From Streptomyces sp. NBC_00536 (GTDB lineage Bacteria > Actinomycetota > Actinomycetes > Streptomycetales > Streptomycetaceae), in assembly GCF_036346295.1 (NCBI RefSeq), contig NZ_CP107819.1, forward strand, positions 62,001 to 126,000: a stretch of DNA of 64,000 bases, written 5' to 3'. Made by a program: the position numbers and the translations under genes. This document shows positions 43,171 through 53,600 of the stretch, one piece after another (positions within the stretch are counted from its first letter, which is position 1; every line of letters starts with the position of its first letter). Below the pieces are notes generated by a model. The model was not told the origin of the DNA, searched no databases, and worked only from the letters and a program-made list of their open reading frames with translations.

Positions 43171-46100
43171 ATGGCGACGACGGCAGCGGCGATGGCGGAC
43201 TGGGAGCCAGGCGCCCTCCTACTCAAAGAGTTCACCGTCGAGCGGATTCTGGGCGAGGGCGGTTTCGGCCGCGTCGCGCTCGTCCGCAACCTCAGGTCCG
43301 GCGAGCCCTACGCCGTCAAGCGGCTCCACAGCCTGGATCCGGTCCACCAGGGAAACCTGCTCACCGAGGCACAGCGCTGGATCGCGCTGCCTCCCCATCC
43401 GCACATCACCGAATGCCGCTTCACCCGGAGTGTGGGCGACCGGTTGGCCGTGTTCAGCGCGTACGCGCCGGGCGGTTCCCTCGACGACCGCATCCGGTCC
43501 GGCGAGCTCTTCGGCAGCGGCGGCGCGCCCGCGCTGCGCCGGGTGCTCGCCATCGCGGCACAGGCCGCCTGGGGGCTGGAGACGGCCCACGCGGCGGGGC
43601 TGCTGCACCTCGACGTCAAGCCCGCCAACATCCTCTTCGGCGCCGACGGGGCCGCGATGATCACCGACTTCGGGCTGGCGGACGTACCGGAACAGGACAC
43701 GGAGAGGGTGCTGTCCGAGGAGGCGGTGCTCGACCATCTCGCGGCGGATCCGTCGTTGGACGCCAGGGAACGCGAAGCCTTCAAGGGGGTGCTCGGCCGG
43801 GCGCTGGGGTTCGGCGGGGCGCCCGCCGATGACCTCTTCGTCGCGGCGGCCCGCGGCCGGACCACGGCGTACGCCTCCCCGGAACAGGCCGAAGGACGGC
43901 AGGTGGGGCCCTCCGCCGACGTGTGGAGCTGGGCCGTCACCGTACTGGAGATGCTCGTCGGGGAGCGCACCTGGATGTCCGGGACCGTGGCCGCGCTCGC
44001 GCTGGAGACCGCGTGCCGGGAACGGCTCACCGACCGCTCGCTCCCCGTACCGCCGCGCCTGGCCGGACTGCTGCGGGAGTGCTTCCGGGACGATCCCTCC
44101 GCGCGGCCCGGATCACTGGGGCAGGTCGCCGACGTACTGCTGGACATCGCCCGGGAGGAGACGGGCGGACCGCTGGAGGTCGGCGCACCGCCCCGGCTCG
44201 CTCCCGGCAGCGAACGCCCCCGGCTGTACGAGCGCCGGTCGGTCCACGGCGCGGAGTGGGCGGACCCCCGCGGCCTCCTCCACTACGCGTACGAAACCGC
44301 GGCACTCGACCTCCGGGAGGCCGTCGCCTTCTGGCCCCGGCGCGCGGGCGGCCTCCAGTCCCGGCTGCTGGAGGACCTGCGGACCCTCAACGAGGCCTGG
44401 CGGGTGCTCTCCGGCCTGTCCGCGAGCCCGTCGGCCGGGGCCCCGGCCCAGGGGGCCGAGATCGCGGCCGCGCTCGCGCGGTGCGCGTGGAGCGTCGCCG
44501 AGGTCCAGCAGCAACTGGGCGATGTGGCGGCCTCCATCGACCACTACCGCCAGGCGTTGCGGATCCTCGACGCCCTCCCGCCCGCGACGACCCGCACCAC
44601 GCTCCCGCCGGTCCTGATCTCCCTGTCCATCGCTCTGCGCCGCGGCGGCGCAGAGCCGGAGTCCCTGGTCGTCGCCGACCGTGCCATCGCCGCCGCGCGG
44701 CTGCTGGAGGACCCCCAGGAGGGCGCCACCGCGCTCGGTTCGGCGCTGCTGACCAAGGCGAACACGCTGGAGCGGACGGAAGGTGCCGCCGAGGCACTGT
44801 ACGAGGCCTCCGCGGCGGCCTTCCGCTCGGCAGGGGACGCCTCGGGCGAGGCCAAGGCGCTCGCGGGGCTGGCCGCCTTGATGGACACACAGGGCCGGCC
44901 GGAGCGCGCCGCCGGTCTGTGGGACGAGGTCGACCGCACGCTGTCGGCGTACAGCGGCGCGTTCCGGCGGGACCTGCAGGCGACGCGCGCCTCGATCCGG
45001 CTCAACCGGGCCCAGCTCTCCCCCGCCCGCTCCCCGGAGCAGCTCAGCCGCGCCACCGCGGCCGTGGACCTCTACGGCCCCCTCGTTCGCGAACAGGGCC
45101 TGCACGAATTCGCCGGGGAACTGGGCACGGCCCTGTGCCTCGTCGGCATCGGAACGGAGCACCGGGGCGACCCCCGGGCGGCCCTCGCGGCGTACCAGGA
45201 GGCCTCCGAACTGCTCCAGGACGCCGTGCTGCGCGACGGGCGCGCCGAACTCGCCCACCAGCTCGCCGAGTCCTACGACCACGCGTCGACGCTCATCCGC
45301 GATCTGGACGGCCCGCGGCGCGCGGTCGAACCGGCGCGGCGCGCCGTCGACATGTGGCGTCGGCTGACGGGCCTGGACGGGATCGCCCGGTGGGGCGGGG
45401 GGCTCGCCGCCGCACTGGAGAAGCTCGCGGTCTCACTGCTCGAGGCCGACCTGCTCGACGAGGCGGAGCAGCGGATCGACGACGGCCTCCAGGTCGTGGC
45501 CGACCCGGGATGGAACGAACGGTGGTGCGTGGCCGAGGCGATGCTGCACCGGACCAGGGGCGTCGTGTACCGGCGCGGAGGCCGCCTGGGTGAGGCGCAT
45601 CGCGCGTGTGCGCGGGCGCTGGAGATCCTGGAGGGCGCGGAGGGGCACGACGCGGCGCGCGCCCGCCTCTACGCGACGCAGACCATCGCCGCCGTGCTCG
45701 GTGACGCCGGTGAGTACCGCGAGGCGTTGCGGGCCCACGAGGTCATCGCGGCACAGACGCAGGAGCTGGTGCGTGAGCAGGTCCTGCCCGTCGCGGACCT
45801 GGCCGATGCCTTCCAGCGGCTGGCCAACTCCTTTACGGCGTACGGTCTTCCGGCCGCGGCGGCGGACGCCGCGCGCGCGTCCCTGGAGGCGTACGACCTG
45901 AGCATCGGGCAAGGGCGTTCGGACCTGGTCGCGGAGGCCGCCCGGACCAGGGGGACGTTGGCCATCGCACTGCAGCGGTCGGGTGCACTGCGCGGTGCGC
46001 TGGAGGCGTTGGAGGAGGCACTGGACGCCTACCGCGGGGTTCCCGAGGGCGATGAGAGCATGCGCAGGGCCGCTCGGGTGGTGCCGGGACGCGCTGCGTC

Positions 46101-46716
46101 CCGTGGCACGTCCGGCGACGGGACCGGTGCCGCGACCACGCCGGAAGCCACACCGGGCGAGCGTGCCTTCGTACTGCGCGGCTTCGGTGCCTTGGCCGCC
46201 GAGCTGCGCGAGACCCTCGGCTCGCGTCCCGCCGACCTGCCCCGCCGGCTGTCCGAACTCCGCGAACGCTACGAGTCGGCGGTGGCGGGCAGCCGGGCCG
46301 GAAGTCCCCGGGAGGCGTCGATGCTGCTGGAGGGCCTCGCCGGTACCCTCACCTGGCTGGCCGCCGCCCACCAGGACGACCGCATCGACCAGTTGAGCGC
46401 CGAGACCGGTCTGGCACAGGGCATGGCCGCGATGTACTGCGGCCGCGAGGCGGCGGCCGACCACGGGTTCCGGCAGGCCGTCGACAGCTACCACCTGCTG
46501 GTCATGGAGCGGCGCCGCCCCGAGTTCACCGAGAGCTGGTTCAAAGCCTGGATCGGCATGGCATCGAGCCTCGTCCTCCAGGGCGACGACGCCGCGGCAG
46601 ACGAGACGGTCCGCGAACTGATCGCACACGTAAGGCGGCTCCTCCCCCGCGAGGTCCGGCAGTGGAACCGCCTCGCGGAATCGGCCCTGCGGGAGATGAG
46701 GCAGGCACGGGGGTGA
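43171..46716 (+). CDS. Protein kinase with long TPR-like C-terminal region
   Basis: 1,181 residues from ATG 43171, set by GGAGGAGG (43158-43165) five bases upstream; ATG 43156 lacks it. The kinase domain has GEGGFGRV (28-35), K50, and HLDVKPAN (145-152), in which the RD arginine is Leu, so this is a non-RD kinase. DFG is at 165-167 and YASPEQAEG in the activation region. After a segment to about residue 350 the chain is a series of helical repeats resembling TPRs (for example ASIDHYRQALRILDAL, EALRAHEVIAAQTQELV), ending near residue 1170. The tail probably binds partner proteins. Co-directional with the kinase upstream. Confidence 0.86.
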   Translation: MATTAAAMADWEPGALLLKEFTVERILGEGGFGRVALVRNLRSGEPYAVKRLHSLDPVHQGNLLTEAQRWIALPPHPHITECRFTRSVGDRLAVFSAYAPGGSLDDRIRSGELFGSGGAPALRRVLAIAAQAAWGLETAHAAGLLHLDVKPANILFGADGAAMITDFGLADVPEQDTERVLSEEAVLDHLAADPSLDAREREAFKGVLGRALGFGGAPADDLFVAAARGRTTAYASPEQAEGRQVGPSADVWSWAVTVLEMLVGERTWMSGTVAALALETACRERLTDRSLPVPPRLAGLLRECFRDDPSARPGSLGQVADVLLDIAREETGGPLEVGAPPRLAPGSERPRLYERRSVHGAEWADPRGLLHYAYETAALDLREAVAFWPRRAGGLQSRLLEDLRTLNEAWRVLSGLSASPSAGAPAQGAEIAAALARCAWSVAEVQQQLGDVAASIDHYRQALRILDALPPATTRTTLPPVLISLSIALRRGGAEPESLVVADRAIAAARLLEDPQEGATALGSALLTKANTLERTEGAAEALYEASAAAFRSAGDASGEAKALAGLAALMDTQGRPERAAGLWDEVDRTLSAYSGAFRRDLQATRASIRLNRAQLSPARSPEQLSRATAAVDLYGPLVREQGLHEFAGELGTALCLVGIGTEHRGDPRAALAAYQEASELLQDAVLRDGRAELAHQLAESYDHASTLIRDLDGPRRAVEPARRAVDMWRRLTGLDGIARWGGGLAAALEKLAVSLLEADLLDEAEQRIDDGLQVVADPGWNERWCVAEAMLHRTRGVVYRRGGRLGEAHRACARALEILEGAEGHDAARARLYATQTIAAVLGDAGEYREALRAHEVIAAQTQELVREQVLPVADLADAFQRLANSFTAYGLPAAAADAARASLEAYDLSIGQGRSDLVAEAARTRGTLAIALQRSGALRGALEALEEALDAYRGVPEGDESMRRAARVVPGRAASRGTSGDGTGAATTPEATPGERAFVLRGFGALAAELRETLGSRPADLPRRLSELRERYESAVAGSRAGSPREASMLLEGLAGTLTWLAAAHQDDRIDQLSAETGLAQGMAAMYCGREAAADHGFRQAVDSYHLLVMERRRPEFTESWFKAWIGMASSLVLQGDDAAADETVRELIAHVRRLLPREVRQWNRLAESALREMRQARG

Positions 46717-46793
46717 CCGCTTGGCGGGCTCGTCCTCGCCGTTGCCGCGTGGGGAGCCGGAGAGCCGTGCTTGGTTCGGTCAGCGGCCGCGGT

Positions 46794-46825
46794 GAGGGCC
46801 GCACGCCGGCTGGTGTGCGGCCCTC
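46794..46825. terminator. Bidirectional terminator between convergent genes
   Basis: GAGGGCCGCAC (46794-46804) and GTGCGGCCCTC (46815-46825) are perfect complements around a 10-nt loop, 78 bp after the kinase stop and 22 bp before the stop of the minus-strand phosphatase-like gene. It can serve both transcripts. Confidence 0.75.
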
Positions 46826-46846
46826 GGGGTGGGTGCGGGGTCCGGG

Positions 46847-48511
46847 TCAGTGGACCGGGAGGACGCTCGTGTGTTCCTGGCGTACTGCCTGGAGGGACTT
46901 GGGGTCGAGGCCGAGCAGGCTCAGGATGGTCGGCGCGATCTGCTTGGTCTCCACCTTCGCCGAGAGCGTCTTGCCGCCGTGGGCGCCTGCGCCCGAGATG
47001 ACGAGCGGGACGTTCAGGTCGTCGGCGTGGGTGCCACCGTGCTCGGCGATCTTCCCCTTGCCGCCGGTGTAGACGACGCCGTACTGGACGGTGCCGAAGA
47101 CGTCCGGGACGCGGGCGTCACCGGGCTTGACGCCGAAGCGCTCGGCCGCGGCCCTGCCGGCGTAGACCTCGCTCAGGCCGCCCTGGGTGAAGGCCTTGGG
47201 CTTGCCGTTGATGTCGTTGCCGGTACCGCTCTGCTCCAGCAGGAACTTCTTGGCGAAGCCGGTCGCCTCCTCGGAGCGGTCGTTCAGCCAGAGCAGCATG
47301 GCGTCGTCGTCCACGGAGTGCGCGACCAGGTCTCCGGCGGCCGGGTGGAGCTTCTTCCAGGCGGCGTTGAGGCCGTCCAGCATCGGGCCGTCACTGATCC
47401 GGGTGAGCGCGGCGGGGTCGGTGGGCGACTGGCCGTGCTTGGCGGACAGGATGACCGTGGTGCTCTGCGCCAGGTGCTTCTTGCGGAGCTCGGCGGTCAG
47501 CGCGCCGATCTGGCCGTCGACGTACTCCAGGCTCTTCGTCAGCAGCGGGCCGGGGACGTCCTTGGACGTGTAGCCGCCCGTGGCGCCGTCCGAGGTCGGC
47601 AGCTTCTGCGCGGTCGACACCGACTGGAGGTTGAGGCCGAAGATCGCGGGCGTGCCGACCTTGTGGGTGCGGCTGTGGTCGTAGCCGTCGATCTCATTGA
47701 GGACGGCCTGGACCTTGTAGCCGTCGTACTGCTGGGTGGCCTTGTTGTCCTTGGTCCAGTCGGCCCCGGTCTGGTAGCCGGTGGCGTCGCTGTTGATCTC
47801 GGGGGTGAAGAGATCCTGGATGCCGGTGCCCGAGGGGCCGCCCAGGATCTCGTAGGCCGCGTGCTTGTCGGACCACGCGGTCCGCAGACCAGCCTGGCGG
47901 GCCACCTCGAAGATGGTGTTCACCTGGAGGTAGGAGTGCGGGTAGACCGGCTCGCAGGTCTTGGGGTCGACCGGCAGCTTGGCGGGGTTCAGCAGGTTGG
48001 AGGGGTGGCCGGTCATCTGGAGGATGCTGCCCGGCAGACCCGTCAGGCCCTGACCGGCGTCGAGGGCGTGCTGGTTCCTGTCCAGGTTCTCGGTGAGGTC
48101 CACCTCCACGCCGGGCTTTACGCCCGCGCACGTGGTGGTGCCGGCCGGGAGGAGGGACGCGTCGTACGTGTCGTCGTAGTAGACGCCAGTGGTGCCGGGG
48201 CCGCCGCCGGTGGCCTGGGCGATCATGCCGGGGAAGGAGTCGGAGGGGTTCGTGGTGGCGGCGTTGGTGTACTGCACGCCGCCGCCGACGAGGCGGGCCA
48301 GCGCCGAGTGCGGGTGCTGCGCGACGTACCAGGCCAGGTCGGACTGGTGCAGGCCGTCCACAGAGATCAGCAGGACGTGCTGGGCGGCCGCGCGGTGCCG
48401 CCCTTCGGCATCGGCGCCGTTGGTGGCGGTGGCGGCCTGGGCGGTGGCCGCGCCCGCCAGGGCGCAGGCAGCGGCGAGGACGGTTGCGAGGCGGATGGAA
48501 CGTCGAGTCAC
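46847..48511 (-). CDS. Secreted alkaline phosphatase-family phosphodiesterase/nucleotide pyrophosphatase-like protein
   Basis: 554 residues from GTG 48511, preceded by GAGGG. A signal peptide (residues 1-26, TVLAAACALAGAATAQA) leads to an alkaline phosphatase-superfamily domain. It has the metal-binding HVLLISVDGLHQSDLA (Asp52) and a TTNPSDSFPGM nucleophile region. The second metal site is supplied by SAKHGQSPTDP and EHGGTHADDLNVP. These features fit secreted phosphodiesterases or nucleotide pyrophosphatases. It is on the same strand as the next upstream gene, a sphingomyelinase-like enzyme, 189 bp away. Both are exported and could release phosphate from lipids or nucleotides. Confidence 0.82.
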   Translation of the reverse strand: MTRRSIRLATVLAAACALAGAATAQAATATNGADAEGRHRAAAQHVLLISVDGLHQSDLAWYVAQHPHSALARLVGGGVQYTNAATTNPSDSFPGMIAQATGGGPGTTGVYYDDTYDASLLPAGTTTCAGVKPGVEVDLTENLDRNQHALDAGQGLTGLPGSILQMTGHPSNLLNPAKLPVDPKTCEPVYPHSYLQVNTIFEVARQAGLRTAWSDKHAAYEILGGPSGTGIQDLFTPEINSDATGYQTGADWTKDNKATQQYDGYKVQAVLNEIDGYDHSRTHKVGTPAIFGLNLQSVSTAQKLPTSDGATGGYTSKDVPGPLLTKSLEYVDGQIGALTAELRKKHLAQSTTVILSAKHGQSPTDPAALTRISDGPMLDGLNAAWKKLHPAAGDLVAHSVDDDAMLLWLNDRSEEATGFAKKFLLEQSGTGNDINGKPKAFTQGGLSEVYAGRAAAERFGVKPGDARVPDVFGTVQYGVVYTGGKGKIAEHGGTHADDLNVPLVISGAGAHGGKTLSAKVETKQIAPTILSLLGLDPKSLQAVRQEHTSVLPVH

Positions 48512-48700
48512 GGGGATCCCTCGGGGCTGGCACATCACGGCAGGTGAAGGGCGCGGTGCGGCGCAGACGTCATGCTGAGGGCGCCCGATGTACCGGCAGC
48601 GGCGCGCACGTGAACGCTCCACGAAGGGCCGATATTTTGCCATGTCCGGTAATTGCCCCCGCGGGCCCACACAGGCCCGCGGGGGCCCGCGGGACCGGGA

Positions 48701-49759
48701 TCAGCCGAGCTGGAAGGTCGCCTCGACCGGGTAGTGGTCGCTGGGCGAGCGGGTGTCCAGCTGTCCCGGCGTCCAGCCCGTCTGCGGGTCGAAGTCGGCC
48801 TTGACGGTGGGCAGCGCCGCCGGGGTGGGGCGGCCGGGGGCGTTGAGGTAGCCGAGGTAGTCCAGGTTGTCCTGGTAGTCCTTGGGGAAGGTCTCGACGT
48901 CGGCCATGTACCGGCACCACGCCGAGACCGTGCAGTCCATGGTGGACGGCGTGGCGCCGAGGGCCGGGGTGCCGAGCGAACCGCCCACGGCGGACTGGGC
49001 GTTGGCGAAGTCGCCGCGCGACTGGCCGTGCGTGTACTCGACGTTGAGGTCGCCGCCGATGAGGACCGGCGCCGACGAGCCCACGATCCCGTCCACCCAG
49101 TGGCGTATCTCGCCGAGCTGGCCCAGGCGGGTGGCCTGGGTGGTGTCGGTGGAGGTGTTGGACTGGTCGGCCTGGAGATGGGTTCCGACCACCCAGGCCT
49201 TGGTGCCGTTCTTGTCGATCTGGGCGAGTGCGGCGCCCTTGTTGGCGTTGTAGTCCCAGGTGCCGGAGGTGGAGCCGTCGTAGATGTGCGCGTACTGGGC
49301 GGTGATGGGGTACTTGGACAGGATCATCGTCCCGCCGTTGATCACGAACCAGGAGCTGGAGCAGTTGCCGCTGACCCCGTTCCAGCCGCCGCCCGAACAC
49401 GACTGGCCGACCACCGGGGTGCGGTACGGGTAGAGGTCGGCGAGCTTGTCGGAGATGTCGGTGGTGGAGGTGTGGTTGAACAGCTCGTCCAGGATCACGA
49501 CGTCCGCGCTGTGCTGACGGATGATCGATTCGACCACCGGGGTGCGCTCGGCCGCCTTCTCCTTCTGCGTGGAGTCGACGACCGCCGTGCCCATGTCCAC
49601 GTTCCACGCGAAGACCGAGAGGGTCGGAGCCGTGGCTGCCGCGGTTGCCGTAGCGGGCGCCGCGTGGGCGGCCGCGCCCTGGAGCAGGACGGTCCCCCCG
49701 AGGAGTGCGGCCGCAGCGGCGAAAGCGGTGAGTGCGGGGGCGGATCGGGGCGCGTGCAT
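48701..49759 (-). CDS. Secreted endonuclease/exonuclease/phosphatase-family enzyme (sphingomyelinase-like)
   Basis: 352 residues with a signal peptide (MHAPRSAPALTAFAAAAALL ... AHA-AP). The EEP-superfamily motifs are WNVDMGTA (metal ligand Asn), VILDELFNHTS (Glu), WVVGTHLQADQ (His), VLIGGDLNVEYTHG (Asp and Asn), and SDHYPVEA (catalytic His) at the C-terminus. This arrangement is that of bacterial neutral sphingomyelinases and secreted phosphodiesterases. CAGGAG precedes ATG. Transcribed with the phosphatase-like gene in the same direction, though the 189-bp gap may hold a separate promoter. Confidence 0.83.
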   Translation of the reverse strand: MHAPRSAPALTAFAAAAALLGGTVLLQGAAAHAAPATATAAATAPTLSVFAWNVDMGTAVVDSTQKEKAAERTPVVESIIRQHSADVVILDELFNHTSTTDISDKLADLYPYRTPVVGQSCSGGGWNGVSGNCSSSWFVINGGTMILSKYPITAQYAHIYDGSTSGTWDYNANKGAALAQIDKNGTKAWVVGTHLQADQSNTSTDTTQATRLGQLGEIRHWVDGIVGSSAPVLIGGDLNVEYTHGQSRGDFANAQSAVGGSLGTPALGATPSTMDCTVSAWCRYMADVETFPKDYQDNLDYLGYLNAPGRPTPAALPTVKADFDPQTGWTPGQLDTRSPSDHYPVEATFQLG

Positions 49760-49814
49760 GGGGGGCTCCTGATGGTCGCTGAGTGCTGCGCGGTGGGGAC
49801 GGCGGAAATGTAGC

Positions 49815-49826
49815 TACTCGCGAGTA
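49815..49826. promoter_or_regulatory. 12-bp palindrome upstream of the sphingomyelinase-like gene
   Basis: TACTCGCGAGTA is a perfect palindrome, 56-67 bp upstream of the EEP-family start codon at 49759. It resembles a compact operator half-site pair. Its meaning rests on position and symmetry alone. Confidence 0.35.
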
Positions 49827-50062
49827 CATCCAGAAGAACGGCGGCTGATCCATTCATGGCCCCGAGATGGCGGCGGGCCCGATTTGCCCGCGGCGTGCGT
49901 GAGGTGGAACCTGGCTGTGAGGTCCGCGGGGACCCGGCGGCCGAGTACGCTGCGCCGCCCCGGGTTCGCGACCACCGTGCTCCCGGCCGTCGACCATGCC
50001 GCGGCCGCCCGGCCGCCCGGCCGCCACCGCGCGGGAGCCGCGCTTCCAGCCGAGGTGACTCC

Positions 50063-50659
50063 ATGACTCACCGTTCGCTGCCACGACGCCTCGTCATCCA
50101 TGCCACCTCCGTCGCGCTGGCGGCGGCCGGAGCGCTGCTGCCCGCACGCGCGTGGGCAGCAGGCCCGGTCATGCCGCGCCTCCCCGTGGCACGCACCCTT
50201 CCGGCAGCTGACTGGGTGGATGTGACCGACGACCCCAGTGGCATCACGTTCAAGCTTCCGGCACGGCCCACGGTGACCAGGACCAGCAAGCCGGACTGCC
50301 GCATGTACGCGGCCGCGAGCGCCGCGACGAGCGAAACCGTCTCCGTCTGCGACATCCCCGGCACCGACAAGGTGGACTACCTCTACTCGACGGCCGATGG
50401 AGCCCTCGACGCGTTCCGCAAGAAGGCGGGGAACGACGTGGACTCCGGCACCCAGGAGACCGAGGTGGAGGGCCGCCCCGCCTTGGACCTGCACGCGTCC
50501 GGCAAGAACGACCCCCCTCAGCGCCTCCTGTTCACCGCTCGCTACATCGCCGACGACCCCTACAGCGTCTCGGCCTTGAGCTTCGCCTACGCGAAGAACG
50601 AGAAGGCCCTGGACCAGGAGCACCGGCAGCTCCTCGACAGCCTCCACCTGCCTCCGTGA
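50063..50659 (+). CDS. Secreted protein of unknown function
   Basis: 198 residues from ATG 50063, with GAGG at a fair distance. A signal peptide (LVIHATSVALAAAGALLPAR, cleavage near AWA-AG) is followed by a compact domain with two Cys (KPDCRMYAAAS, SVCDIPGT). Strand-rich segments follow, such as ITFKLPARPTVTR and VDYLYSTADGALDAFRKKAG, then FTARYIADDPYSVSALSFAY. No family recognised. Convergent with the large subtilase gene, 13 bp between stops. Confidence 0.65.
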   Translation: MTHRSLPRRLVIHATSVALAAAGALLPARAWAAGPVMPRLPVARTLPAADWVDVTDDPSGITFKLPARPTVTRTSKPDCRMYAAASAATSETVSVCDIPGTDKVDYLYSTADGALDAFRKKAGNDVDSGTQETEVEGRPALDLHASGKNDPPQRLLFTARYIADDPYSVSALSFAYAKNEKALDQEHRQLLDSLHLPP

Positions 50660-50672
50660 TGCGCGGGGTGGG

Positions 50673-53600
50673 TCAGCGGCGCAGCTTCAGGCGGTGTACC
50701 CCGCCGTCGACCGTGCCGACGTAGAGCGTGCGGCCGTCGGGGGCGGCGGCCAGTTTGGTGGTGTCGGTGTTCTGCAGGCCGTTCGAGACGTTCTCCCACG
50801 TCAGGCCGTTGTCGGTGCTGCGCAGTACGCCCCGGCCGCCCTGGACGAGTCCGGACGCGGTCGAGCCGGTGGTAGCTGCGTAGAGCGCTCCGCCGACCCG
50901 CAGCAGGTCCGAGACGTGGACCGCGAGCGGGCCGGTGTCGGCGGCGGCGAAGGTCTTGCCGTCATCGGTGCTGACCCGGACCGACGAACCGCCGACGACC
51001 AGGCGTCGGCCGTCCATCACGAGCGCGGAGACGGGGCCCTCGGCCACCTTGGTCTTGGTGACGCCGCCGTCGTCCGAGCGGTAGAGACCCGAGGAGTTGC
51101 CGAGCCAGAGGCGCCGCGGATTCCGGGGGTCACCGGCCATGGCGTCGAAGGACCTCTCGTGGAAGAGGTTCTTCCATGTCCTGCCGCCGTCGGTCGTCGA
51201 GAACAGCCCGTCGCCGAGGATGCTCCTGAAGCTGATGGCCACCCGGTCCGGGTCGGCCGGGTGGACCAGGATCGACGTCGGTATCTCCGACGACGTGCCC
51301 TTCACCTGCCAGGTCCGGCCGGCGTCACCACTGCGGGAGACCTCGAAGAGGCCGGTCGCGGTGCGCCGGACCTGCCACACCACCTTGGTGTCCTTGGGCG
51401 AGACGGCGATGTGCGAGGTGAGACGACCGGTCCTGCCCTCCGCCCCGGACTGGCCCCACTCGGGGCCGGCGACGGGGATCGCGGTGCGGTAGGTGCCGCT
51501 CACGGTTCCGGCGAGCAGTTGGTCTCCGCTGGCCGCGAGGGCCAAGGTGGTCAGGCCCTGGACGCCGATCCTGCGGTAGCCGGCGCCGTCGGCCGAGCCG
51601 CGGTACAGGCCGTCCTGTTCGCTGGACACGGTCACCGAGCCGTCGGCCCAGCGGTCGTAGTCCATCGCGATGGCGGCCTTCGAGGGGGCGGGCACGGGCT
51701 TCCAGGTCCTGCCGTGGTCGCGGCTCACCTGCCCGGCGCCGAACAGGGCGCGCAGGTACAGGTCGCCGCCGGAGGCGGACAGTCCGTTGCCGCCCTCGGG
51801 CAGGGGCAGCAGGGTGGTCCAGGTGCGGCCCTTGTCGTAGGAGCCGCGGATGCCCGTACCGGGGACGTAGGCCGCCACGACGGTGGAGTCGGCCGCCAGG
51901 CCGCGGAGGGTGTTCACCGGCTCGTCGAGGACGAGGTGCGCCGTACCGGGGTCGCCCTTGCCGACGCCGTCGATCCGCCAGACGCCGTCGAAGGTCGCCA
52001 GGTACAGGGTGTCGCCGACGAGGGTGGCGTCGCGGACGGCGCCGGTCACTCCGGTGGGGTACGTCGCCCAGCTGTCGCCCGCGTCGGTGCTGACCAGCAG
52101 CGTGCCGCCGGCCAGCGCGGCGAGGGTACGGGTCTGCTCGTCCGCGACGAACGCGTCGATGTGCGCGTCGGGCACGTCGAGCCCCCGCCAGGTGCGGCCG
52201 TTGTCGTCGGTGCGCAGGATCGTGCCCCGGCGGGTGGGGTCGGCGGCCGTGTTCACGGCGTACCACCAGCGGTCGGGGCGGCGGGCGTCGATCACGACCG
52301 ATCCGGTGCCGTTGCCGTCGGCGATCGGCAGCCTGCCCACCTGGCGCCAGTTGGCGCCGCCGTCGGTGGTCAGCCAGGGGGCGGCCTTGCGGAACTGGGT
52401 GACGACGGCCTGCTTCGGCCGGGCGGGCGAGAGCGCGAGGTGGCCGGCCTCGCTGTTCGGGCCGATGGGCTCCCAGCGGTCGCCGCGGCTGTCGGCGGGG
52501 GTGACCTCGAAGGCGCCGGCTCCGGTGATCCGCCGGCCGTCAGCGGTCGTGGCCCGTACGGCCAGTTGGTAGGCGCCGGCCGCCTTCCCGGTCACGTCGG
52601 CCTGGTAGTAGCCGGCGCCGTTCATGGTGGTGGGCAGTGTGAAGGCCTTGCCGTGCGGCGGGGTGACCGTGATCTCCGGCGGCGCCTTCAGGGCGGCCGG
52701 GGAGGCGACGTGCACGGTGGAGCGGCCGTCGCTCGGGTCGGGGGACGCCTGGACGACCAGGTGCCGGGCGACGAGCAGGTACGGAACCCGCAGGGCCGGG
52801 CCGTGCTCGGGGGTGGCCGTGATCCGGCCGCTGATCTCCGTGTCGGTGGCCGGGCGGTCGGCGCGCAGGGTGACGGTGACGGTCGCGGATCCCCCGGCGG
52901 GGATGGCGGCCTTCGCCGGGGACACGGTGGTGGGCCCGGTACTGGTGAGGGTGACGGTCAGCGGTTCTTTGCCGGGGTTGGCCAGGCGTACCGTCGCGGC
53001 GGCGCCGACGGCCTTGTCCGTCAGGTCGGCGAGGCCGAACGACACGGCCGTCGGGGAGGCGCTGAGGACGGCCGAGGCCGCGGCGGCCACGTCGAGCCGT
53101 CCGTTGCCCTGGACGGTGGGTCCGGTGCCGGCGAGCTGCTTCGCGGTGCCGACCAGGGCGGACCTGATCCCGTCGGGGTTCTGGTCCGGGCGCAGTTGGC
53201 GCAGCAGGGCGGCGGCTCCGGCGACGTGCGGGCTCGCCATCGAGGTGCCCGACATGCGGTAGACGCCGGGTGCGTACATCGAGGTGGGGATCGTGGAGCG
53301 GATCTCCACACCGGGTGCGACCAGGTCGGGCTTGAGGCCGAAGCCGGTGCCGGGTCCGCGCGACGAGAACGAGGCGATCTCGTCGGTGGAGTCGGTGCCG
53401 CGCAGGGTGACGGACACCTTGCCGGCGGCCAGTTCACGGCTCAGCTGGGCGTACTGGGTCGTGTCGATGCCCATGACGACCAGGCGGTCCATGCGCAACG
53501 AGTCGCCGGAGGCGGCGGTCCGGGTGAGGTCGGGGCGGGCGGGGGTCGCCGGGACCTCGACCGTTCCCGGGGTGGCGGCGAGCACGGGTCCGCTGTTTTC

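Noticed and set aside
46829..48547. A 572-residue plus-strand frame opposite the phosphatase-like gene
   Set aside because: The minus strand has a signal peptide and metal-binding motifs; the plus frame has no recognised feature.
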